From Photobacterium obscurum (GTDB lineage Bacteria > Pseudomonadota > Gammaproteobacteria > Enterobacterales > Vibrionaceae), in contig NZ_JAKRRW010000008.1 in the NCBI RefSeq assembly GCF_026191635.1, positions 62,001 through 126,000 of the forward strand: a stretch of DNA of 64,000 bases, given 5' to 3'. The notes below the pieces were generated by a model. The model was not told the origin of the DNA and did not search any database. It saw only the letters and a program-made list of their open reading frames with translations. Each line of letters opens with the position of its first letter. The first letter of the stretch is position 1. The position numbers were made by a program, and so were the translations under genes. Positions 57,946-64,000 of this stretch are shown here, one piece after another.

Positions 57946-59001
57946 TTATTTCGCTAGGGAATAATCTTCGACGATCTTATCAAACATCCCAATCACCCTA
58001 TCAGGAAGGATCTTGGTCATTGCCGCTTCATCTTTGACCCGACTACGCCATGGCAGTTGTTCAACCGGCTTGCCGGTTTCTTCCTTAATACACTGTTCAT
58101 AGACACTAACAACATAAGGCAGGCATAAGTAAGGGCCGGTACGTTGTGGATTATGGTGGGCATACAGACCAAGCACGGGTGTCCCGACGGCTATCGCCAT
58201 ATGCGCTGGGCCAGTATCGGGTGCACAGACAAGACTAGCCTGCTGTAGCAAGGCCAGCATCTGCTTTAGGCTGCTTTTACCGATCAGGTTGGTAACCGGG
58301 ACCGAAAGTTTTTGCTCAATGGCGCTCCCGAGTTCAATTTCTATCGGAGCGGGACTACCGGCAAGAATCACCTGGAACCCCTGGTTAACAGCATGTGTTG
58401 CTAGTGCCGCATAGCCCTCGGCGGTCCAGTTTTTATAGGCTTTACTGGCTGCGGGCGTAATTACCAAGACTCGATCGGATGAAATATGCTGTTGCGCCCA
58501 CTGGCTATCATTTTCACTAAATGGAATATCCCATTTGGGTTGGATGTCTTGAACACCTAGCAATGCGGCAAATTGCATAAAGCCGTCGAGGACATGAGGC
58601 CGCTCGGGGGAGGGAACTTTGGTATTGGTGAAAAGGGGCTGTAAGTCACTGGCCCTTTGCGCATCAAACCCCAGCTTGTACTTGGCTTTGATCCCTAAAG
58701 TCGCAACGCTGGCCCGAAGTGCTGTTTGCAGGTGCAATAACGCATCGAAGGTTTCCCCCTGAAGTTGGCGCCATAGGCAGGTATAGCCTTTCAGGCCTTG
58801 CTTCTTGTCAAAAACAATAAATCTTACGCCGGGCAGACCTTCAATGAGTTGTGCCTCTATTTTACCTGTGATCCAGGTAATGTGGGTAGAAGGCCACTGG
58901 CGCTGAATGGCTTGAACCATGGCAACGGTATTGCTGACATCACCAATAGCCGAGAGGCGTAATACGCAGATTGATTGTGGGGCAGATGAGAATAAAACCA
59001 T
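57946..59001 (-). CDS. Glycosyltransferase family 9 (heptosyltransferase-like)
   Basis: 351 residues. The N-terminal ICVLRLSAIGDVSNTVAMVQ is the ADP-heptose:LPS heptosyltransferase-type start with the catalytic Asp, and the C-terminal part has VCAPDTGPAHMAIAVGTPVLGLY, the donor-binding motif. It resembles WaaC-type heptosyltransferase I or a related enzyme of vibrio core loci. waaF is encoded 3 kb away, so this is the best candidate here for the first heptosyltransferase. It is divergent from kdkA. Confidence 0.85.
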   Translation of the reverse strand: MVLFSSAPQSICVLRLSAIGDVSNTVAMVQAIQRQWPSTHITWITGKIEAQLIEGLPGVRFIVFDKKQGLKGYTCLWRQLQGETFDALLHLQTALRASVATLGIKAKYKLGFDAQRASDLQPLFTNTKVPSPERPHVLDGFMQFAALLGVQDIQPKWDIPFSENDSQWAQQHISSDRVLVITPAASKAYKNWTAEGYAALATHAVNQGFQVILAGSPAPIEIELGSAIEQKLSVPVTNLIGKSSLKQMLALLQQASLVCAPDTGPAHMAIAVGTPVLGLYAHHNPQRTGPYLCLPYVVSVYEQCIKEETGKPVEQLPWRSRVKDEAAMTKILPDRVIGMFDKIVEDYSLAK

Positions 59002-59094
59002 GATTCCAAATTATGAGCGGACCAGACTGAATTATGCATATGGCCGAGAGGATTGTAAAATATCTCTTCTTAACTTGATGTTGGAAAACTGGCG

Positions 59095-59799
59095 ATGAAA
59101 GAACTGGAACAAAACGGGTGTCGAATCATCTATGACCCGGTGTTATTGGCTGAGCAACCGCAGCTGTGTTTTGACCCAGACTACTGGCATCAGCAGGGTG
59201 CCGTAATCGGTAGTGCCAGAGGGCGTGGGACGACTTGGTTCTTGCGGGGCAAACAGCTTGAGCTGGCATTGCGGCATTACTACCGCGGCGGGTTATTCGG
59301 CAAGCTGGTTCGCGATCATTACTGGTTTTTGGGCTGGGAGAAGACCAGGAGTATTGCGGAGTTTCGTTTGTTGCAGCACTTGTCTGAGGCGGGAGTCAGG
59401 GTACCTCGCCCGGTTGCGGCTAGGGTCGTGCGAAAACAATGTGTATACCAGGCAGATCTGCTAACCGAGAAAGTACCGGGTGCAACAGATTTGGTGGCGA
59501 TTTTGCAAAAGACGAGTCTGAGCAAGGATGTCTGGCATCAGGTGGGCCAGATGATCCAGTTGATGCACCGCAGTGGTGTTTGTCATACCGACTTGAATGC
59601 ACATAATATTTTGCTGGATGATAAAAACCAGGTGTGGCTGATTGACTTTGACAAGTGTCATTTTGATTCTGGGGATGGATGGCAGCAAAATAACCTGGAT
59701 CGTTTGCACCGTTCGTTTGTCAAAGAGGTGGAGAAGGCTGGGATTCACTGGAATGAACAAGCCTGGCAGGATTTATTGCAGGGCTATCAGCAGGGGTAG
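59095..59799 (+). CDS. kdkA: 3-deoxy-D-manno-octulosonic acid kinase KdkA
   Basis: Kinase-like enzyme that phosphorylates the single Kdo residue on lipid A. 234 residues. The glycine-rich start is WHQQGAVIGSARGRGTTWF, the catalytic loop is CHTDLNAHNILLDD, and the Mg-binding DFD is in VWLIDFDKCH. It is convergent with waaA, the Kdo transferase that makes its substrate. Presence of KdkA predicts a phosphorylated mono-Kdo core, as in Haemophilus and Vibrio. Confidence 0.93.
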   Translation: MKELEQNGCRIIYDPVLLAEQPQLCFDPDYWHQQGAVIGSARGRGTTWFLRGKQLELALRHYYRGGLFGKLVRDHYWFLGWEKTRSIAEFRLLQHLSEAGVRVPRPVAARVVRKQCVYQADLLTEKVPGATDLVAILQKTSLSKDVWHQVGQMIQLMHRSGVCHTDLNAHNILLDDKNQVWLIDFDKCHFDSGDGWQQNNLDRLHRSFVKEVEKAGIHWNEQAWQDLLQGYQQG

Positions 59800-59806
59800 A
59801 TGGCAA

Positions 59807-59834
59807 CTAGGCCGGCCTAACAGGCCTGACCTAG
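59807..59834. repeat. CTAG-bounded palindromic stretch between kdkA and waaA
   Basis: The 28 bases begin and end with CTAG and contain the perfect palindrome TAGGCCGGCCTA (59808-59819) and a second GGCCT. It is the only candidate signal between the two convergent stops; no standard terminator with a T-run is present. Confidence 0.5.
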
Positions 59835-59845
59835 CGAGGTTTTAA

Positions 59846-61117
59846 TCAAGTCTGCTGGCTATTCAGTGCGGTAATTGTCCGCCGAATTGCACCCTGGTTG
59901 CATTTCACGACAGAAAATGCGGCCAGGCCCATTGATTTGCGTTGCTCGGGATCGTTAAAGAGCGAACAGAGTTGCTGGGTAAGCTGTTGGCTATCATCAA
60001 CAACGGCAGCTCCATTTGCCTCGAGTAGCTGACGGGTGATATCCATAAAGTTGAAAAAGCTTGGTCCGGTAAGCGTCGGCAAACTTAATGATGCTGGCTC
60101 GAGTAGGTTATGTCCGCCAACCTTATCGCCAATCAGGCTTCCACCGACAAAGGCAATATCGCTGCAGCCGAGCAGCAACATCATCTCTCCCATTGTGTCG
60201 GCAAGATAGACTTGGGTGTTATTTTGCACTGTGTCGTTGCTGGTCCGCCGGATTACGTTGAGTCCCTGTTGTTGGCAGAGGCTAAAAACGCTATTAAACC
60301 GTTCTGGGTGCCTTGGCACAAGGATGAGCAAGGCTGTCGGATGGCTTGCCAGCAATGCCGAGTGTGCCTGTAATACTTGCTCGTCTTCACCACTATGTGT
60401 GCTGGCAGCAATCCAGACTGGTCGGCTATTGCCCAGCTGCTGGCGTAATGCCGAAGCGGCGGCAGAGAGTCCGGTTGCAGGGGTAATATCGAACTTGATC
60501 GAGCCGGTCACCTGAATTTTGTCTTCTGCAATGCCCAAGCGCTCGAAGCGAGTAGCGTCGTCTTGGTGCTGGCATAAGATTGAGTCAATGTTCTTGGCCA
60601 AGAGATCAAAAATAGGCTGGAACTTGGCGTATCGCTGACAAGAGCGTTCAGATAACCGGGCATTGATAACCGTAGTCGATACACCTGACTGTTTGGCGAT
60701 GGCAAGGGTGTTCGGCCAAAGCTCTGTTTCCATGATATACAGGGCTCGGGGACGAATAACCTTGATAAATCGGCGTACGGCCCAGGAAAAATCTAGTGGC
60801 ATATAGCGATGCTCAACGAGATCTCCCAGCTTGGCGGCTTGCTCGGCCCCTGTTGGTGTTGTTGTCGTAACGAGAATCGGGGTATTAGGGTGAGCTGCTT
60901 TTAGTTGCTTGAGCAACGGCGTGACAGCAATGGTTTCACCTACAGAAACGGCATGAACCCAGATTGGGTGCTTCACTGATAATGGCGGAGTGAAACCAAA
61001 GTGCTCTGGCCAGCGTTTTCCCACTGAGGGCTTTCCCGGTTGAGGTTTATACAACCGAACAAGAAGCAGTGGGGCAAGAAGGTAAAGCAACAGGCTATAG
61101 ACAATACGATAAATCAT
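59846..61117 (-). CDS. waaA: Kdo transferase WaaA
   Basis: Transfers Kdo from CMP-Kdo to lipid IVA. 423 residues (E. coli 425). One N-terminal membrane anchor (about 3-22), then RWPEHFGF with the catalytic-region Glu, HAVSVGETIAVTPLL, METELWPN, and the donor domain with PRHPERF and FVGGSLIGDKVGGHNLLEPA (quoted to 20). Last gene of a four-gene minus-strand run that starts with the glycosyltransferase at the window edge. Confidence 0.96.
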   Translation of the reverse strand: MIYRIVYSLLLYLLAPLLLVRLYKPQPGKPSVGKRWPEHFGFTPPLSVKHPIWVHAVSVGETIAVTPLLKQLKAAHPNTPILVTTTTPTGAEQAAKLGDLVEHRYMPLDFSWAVRRFIKVIRPRALYIMETELWPNTLAIAKQSGVSTTVINARLSERSCQRYAKFQPIFDLLAKNIDSILCQHQDDATRFERLGIAEDKIQVTGSIKFDITPATGLSAAASALRQQLGNSRPVWIAASTHSGEDEQVLQAHSALLASHPTALLILVPRHPERFNSVFSLCQQQGLNVIRRTSNDTVQNNTQVYLADTMGEMMLLLGCSDIAFVGGSLIGDKVGGHNLLEPASLSLPTLTGPSFFNFMDITRQLLEANGAAVVDDSQQLTQQLCSLFNDPEQRKSMGLAAFSVVKCNQGAIRRTITALNSQQT

Positions 61118-61166
61118 AAGGCTCTGTGATCAGTTGGCAGGAGCGGTAAAACCCCTACCGCATGTT

Positions 61167-62111
61167 TTAGATGGATTGTTGAGATAGCTCAAAATATTTC
61201 TTCAGTACCAGTAAGGCGATTAGATCTTCCCGTTCTTTATCTTGGAACTGAGCGACATACTTATGGGCGTTGTCGATAATTTTGAGTGCTTCGTCAGTGT
61301 GTTCCGCGTAGTACTGTAGTTTCTCTTCTAGATCTGAATAGTCATCGGCAAGCTCTACATAATGGACTCCCGCTTTTAGCGTTCCTTCCATAAACCAAGT
61401 CTCGAATTTTGGTTTATTCATCATACACAGGGAGTTAGATGACATGGCCCATTTCAAGTTGGTGGCAACATCGTTGCCTTCGACACACAGAATAAACTTG
61501 TGCTGAAGTTGTTCCTCAATGCCCATGTAGCCTTTTTGCCATGGCACATCCTCAACGGGCTTGTTGGTCTGGCCGACATCACACATTGGATGGTTGTAGA
61601 AAGCTTGGATAAAGTCCTTGCGGTGCTGACGATATACCCCGCCGCGCCATACTAGGATATCTTTTTTCTCGGTAAACGAGTAGGGATCCGTGATGAAATT
61701 GAAGTGCCTGCATTTATCAAGATTGATTAATACCGAGTTGGCATTCTCTCCGGCAATCGGTCTTGCTTTGACAATCGTCGGGTTGGCCTCGATATGGGTT
61801 TTGTCACCAAAGCGGTAAGCAAACTTGAGATGCTCAGGGAAGTAGTGGAGATATTCTCTGAGATCGAAATAATAGGCACTTTTATGTTTATAGCTGAGAT
61901 CATTGGCTCTGACGGCCTTGCTGCCAACGTCAAAGACATTTTCGTGTTTCAGGTAGTAATTGACGCGCTGAGTAATATAGCTTGCATCGTAGTCATCGGC
62001 TTTCTGCAGTTTTTTAGCCAGTTGGTTACGGTAATAGGCGCCAGGAATACACTCTCTGAGTATGCCGTTGGCATAAAAGGTGAGCTTACTGTTGTTATAT
62101 TTGTTCGACAT
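61167..62111 (-). CDS. Glycosyltransferase family 90-like lipopolysaccharide protein
   Basis: 314 residues without signal peptide. DILVWRGGVYRQHRKDFIQAF, then EEQLQHKFILCVEGNDVATN and LKWAMSSNSLCMMNKPKFETW resemble the CAP10/GT90 domain found in fungal xylosyltransferases and bacterial lipopolysaccharide proteins (LpsA-type). The motif EGNDVATNLKW with SNS is the usual active-site stretch. Donor and acceptor are unknown. It lies between waaF and waaA, 49 bases before waaA. Confidence 0.8.
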   Translation of the reverse strand: MSNKYNNSKLTFYANGILRECIPGAYYRNQLAKKLQKADDYDASYITQRVNYYLKHENVFDVGSKAVRANDLSYKHKSAYYFDLREYLHYFPEHLKFAYRFGDKTHIEANPTIVKARPIAGENANSVLINLDKCRHFNFITDPYSFTEKKDILVWRGGVYRQHRKDFIQAFYNHPMCDVGQTNKPVEDVPWQKGYMGIEEQLQHKFILCVEGNDVATNLKWAMSSNSLCMMNKPKFETWFMEGTLKAGVHYVELADDYSDLEEKLQYYAEHTDEALKIIDNAHKYVAQFQDKEREDLIALLVLKKYFELSQQSI

Positions 62112-62174
62112 TCTAGTTATGTAACCTCTTGAACGTTTGCAAAAGCTATATTGTGTAGGGGGAAGGTGGACGCT

Positions 62175-63203
62175 TTATTTTGCCAGTTGCTCTATTGCTT
62201 GAATGACTTTCTGCGGTGGCAACTCTTTCAGGCATTTTAGATGGCCTAAAGGACATTCGCGCTTAAAGCAGGGGCGGCACTCTATATCGGTATGGACAAT
62301 GGCGACTTGATCTGACAGGGGCGGTGTATAGTCTGGGGATGTTGAACCATAAACGGCAACGACCTTGCAGCCGACGGCCGCGGAAACATGCATTAACCCG
62401 GAGTCATTGCTGACCACCGTATCGCAGGCAGCCAGCAAGTCAACAGCCTCGATTAGGTTTGTTTGTCCTGCAAGGTTAAAGCAAGATGCCTGTGCCTCTG
62501 TTGATAAACTTTCTCTGATAGCAGCCGTTACCGGCTGATCTTTGGCCGAGCCGAAAAGCCAGATCTGGTAGCCTTGCCCAATCATTTCTTCGGCAACCTG
62601 TGCATAATAGTGTTCTGGCCAGCGTTTGGCCGGGCCAAACTCTGCACCTGGGCATAAGCCGATCACGGGACGGTCGTTTTGTAGCTTTAACTTTGCCATG
62701 GCGCTCTGCTGGTTGACGGTATCAATAGATAGCGAAGGTTTTGGCAAAGGGGGGAGCGAGGAACTGTTTTTCATTTCTGGCTTCGGGTAGGCCAGTGCGC
62801 AATAACGCTCGATCATCAGGCCAAAATCTTTTTTGTTGGCGCGCAGATCATTGAGTAAGCCATATCGAGTTTCGCCTTTCCAACCGGTACGGACTGGAAT
62901 TTTGGCAAACAGAGGGATCAGTGCTGATTTTGCTGAGTTGGGTAGAATATAGGCATGGGTGTAGGCATTTGCTTTTAGCTGTTTCCCTAGTTGGTATCGG
63001 CCTGCAAGGTTGAACTCGCCATGGCCGATTGGCATTTCAATCGCACGGTCGACTTCTGGCATTCTTTCGATGATAGGTTTACACCAGGCAGGAGCCAGTA
63101 CATCTAAAGTTGCATCAGGGTGTTGTTGCTTTAAGGTCTTATAAAGACATTGCGACATCACCATATCGCCAACCCAGGAAGGGCCGATAACAAGAATATT
63201 CAT
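62175..63203 (-). CDS. waaF: ADP-heptose:LPS heptosyltransferase II WaaF
   Basis: Adds the second heptose to the inner core. 342 residues (E. coli 348). The N-terminus NILVIGPSWVGDMVMSQCLY carries the catalytic Asp. GLCPGAEFGPAKRWPEHYYA and VVSNDSGLMHVSAAVGCKVV form the ADP-heptose site. The C-terminal cysteines in ECRPCFKRECPLGHLKCL are typical of the WaaF branch. Confidence 0.95.
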   Translation of the reverse strand: MNILVIGPSWVGDMVMSQCLYKTLKQQHPDATLDVLAPAWCKPIIERMPEVDRAIEMPIGHGEFNLAGRYQLGKQLKANAYTHAYILPNSAKSALIPLFAKIPVRTGWKGETRYGLLNDLRANKKDFGLMIERYCALAYPKPEMKNSSSLPPLPKPSLSIDTVNQQSAMAKLKLQNDRPVIGLCPGAEFGPAKRWPEHYYAQVAEEMIGQGYQIWLFGSAKDQPVTAAIRESLSTEAQASCFNLAGQTNLIEAVDLLAACDTVVSNDSGLMHVSAAVGCKVVAVYGSTSPDYTPPLSDQVAIVHTDIECRPCFKRECPLGHLKCLKELPPQKVIQAIEQLAK

Positions 63204-63263
63204 CAGAGATTTAAGCCTATTGATTCTATTGCTCTTAATGATATCACAAGAAAAGAGACAAAA

Positions 63264-63286
63264 GAGAGGGCGCTGATTGCGCCCTC
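63264..63286 (-). terminator. Terminator after the edge glycosyltransferase
   Basis: GAGGGCGC (63266-63273) pairs with GCGCCCTC (63279-63286) around TGATT; the minus strand continues with TCTTTTGT. It would end or reduce transcription into waaF. Confidence 0.75.
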
Positions 63287-63292
63287 AAAGAC

Positions 63293-64000
63293 TTATTCTG
63301 CGTTTAGGTCGATAAAGCTTGCGGCAATTTTTTCAGGCGCATGGCGTTGCAGAAGTTGTTCGATTTCTGTCTGCGGCCGCTCTTTTTGTAAGGTTGCGTG
63401 AATTACTTTAGCCAACCCTTCAGGGGACATGTCAGCTAATTGCTCCGTGAGGGCTGGTGATCCCATGACCGACTGGACGCCTCCCGGGCATCGAGTCGCG
63501 ACAACATTGGTTCCGGCAGCAAAAGCTTCAATGATCACCATTCCCAACCCTTCAAACTTCGAACTTAATACAAACAAATCACTGTGATGCATCCAGATAT
63601 AAGGGGTAAGAGTCGCGCCAGGCATAACGACGTGTTTGGTTAGCCCCAAACTCTCGACAAGTTGCTTGATAGTGTCGCTTTCTTTGCCGTCACCGACTAA
63701 TACCAGCTGATGCTCAATACCATAGTCTTTTCTTAGAATATCGTAAGCCTTGACCAATAGAGGAAAATCTTTTTGAGGTACAAATCGACCGAGGCCAAGG
63801 ATATAAGGTTGAGTAGGCAGGCTTTCGAGTGGCTGTAAGGCTTTGTCCCCGATCTGCTTGCTATCTAACGGATTGGTAATAGTGGCCAGCTTGTTGACCG
63901 TAAAGCCCGCAGCCGCTTGATACTGTTTAAAGTTTTCGAGAACAGGCTCCGAGACGCAGGCAATATTTTTGTTCTGGAACAGTAGCTTGGCATACCACGA
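63293..64000 (-). CDS. Glycosyltransferase family 4 protein (N-terminal part outside window)
   Basis: The minus-strand frame is open to the last base, so the gene continues beyond 64000; 235 residues are visible. The C-terminal donor domain is clear: YILGLGRFVPQKDFPLLVKA, QLVLVGDGKESDTIKQLVE, the GT4 signature FVLSSKFEGLGMVIIEAFAA with two glutamates, and ATRCPGGVQSVM. The pattern resembles N-acetylgalactosamine- or galactose-type core transferases, but the substrate is not determinable. A TTG at 63757 is internal. Confidence 0.88.
   Translation of the reverse strand, partial: SWYAKLLFQNKNIACVSEPVLENFKQYQAAAGFTVNKLATITNPLDSKQIGDKALQPLESLPTQPYILGLGRFVPQKDFPLLVKAYDILRKDYGIEHQLVLVGDGKESDTIKQLVESLGLTKHVVMPGATLTPYIWMHHSDLFVLSSKFEGLGMVIIEAFAAGTNVVATRCPGGVQSVMGSPALTEQLADMSPEGLAKVIHATLQKERPQTEIEQLLQRHAPEKIAASFIDLNAE

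Noticed and set aside
61148..61166. GCGGTA/TACCGC inverted repeat between waaA and the GT90-like gene
   Set aside because: Only six base pairs and no T-run on either strand; too weak to call a terminator.

Overview
The window is a 64 kb piece of a gamma-proteobacterial main chromosome, without rRNA, tRNA, CRISPR or insertion sequences. The gene content and order (ftsYEX-rpoH, plsB/lexA, gmk-rpoZ-spoT-trmH-recG, rph-pyrE-slmA, coaBC-dut/radC-rpmBG-mutM-coaD, then a kdkA/waaA lipopolysaccharide core cluster) and protein-level resemblance to Escherichia coli and Vibrio proteins point to Vibrionaceae, most likely a Photobacterium-like species. That assignment is from memory of gene orders; no database was searched.

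Layout. 1-3.65 kb: ftsY (5' end missing), ftsE, ftsX, rpoH. 3.65-4.1 kb: a gene-free stretch with stacked palindromes, a DnaA box and an excess of GATC sites. 4.1-9.6 kb: glycerol-3-phosphate genes (glpE, glpG, glpT, glpR, glpD) with GlpR operators and a CRP-like site. 9.6-11.6 kb: FliL-like protein, ubiC, ubiA. 11.9 kb: an 11-copy heptamer tandem repeat that includes the plsB stop codon. 12-16.3 kb: plsB and lexA divergent over two SOS boxes, then a methyltransferase gene behind a strong Fur box. 16.5-24.2 kb: a complete caa3-type cytochrome c oxidase cluster (structural subunits, Cox11, SURF1, haem O and haem A synthases) that appears to be inserted between lexA/methyltransferase and dinF. 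24.4-29.6 kb: dinF, a 3D-domain protein, nfuA, comF, bioH and two small unassigned genes. 29.7-36.6 kb: tex, greB, ompR-envZ, xanP with a PurR box over its promoter. 37-43 kb: recG, trmH, spoT, rpoZ, gmk on the minus strand. 43-52 kb: a chemoreceptor, yicC, rph, pyrE, slmA, dut, coaBC, radC, rpmB, rpmG. 52-55 kb: a membrane-anchored unknown, mutM, a nucleotide-sugar epimerase and coaD. 55-64 kb: lipopolysaccharide inner-core genes (YrbL-like protein, glycosyltransferases, kdkA, waaA, waaF), ending in a glycosyltransferase cut by the window edge.

How it fits together. Most genes are housekeeping and are separated by clear intrinsic terminators, many of them perfect bidirectional hairpins between convergent genes. 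Regulation can be read directly in several places: LexA autoregulation, GlpR/CRP control of glpT and glpD, Fur control of the methyltransferase, PurR control of xanP, and a probable UTP-sensing attenuator before pyrE. The least explained items are non-coding: the rpoH-glpE palindrome/DnaA/GATC region, the CTAG heptamer array, a 17-bp perfect inverted repeat after dut, and an orphan terminator between gmk and the chemoreceptor. No obviously new multi-gene defence or mobile system is present.
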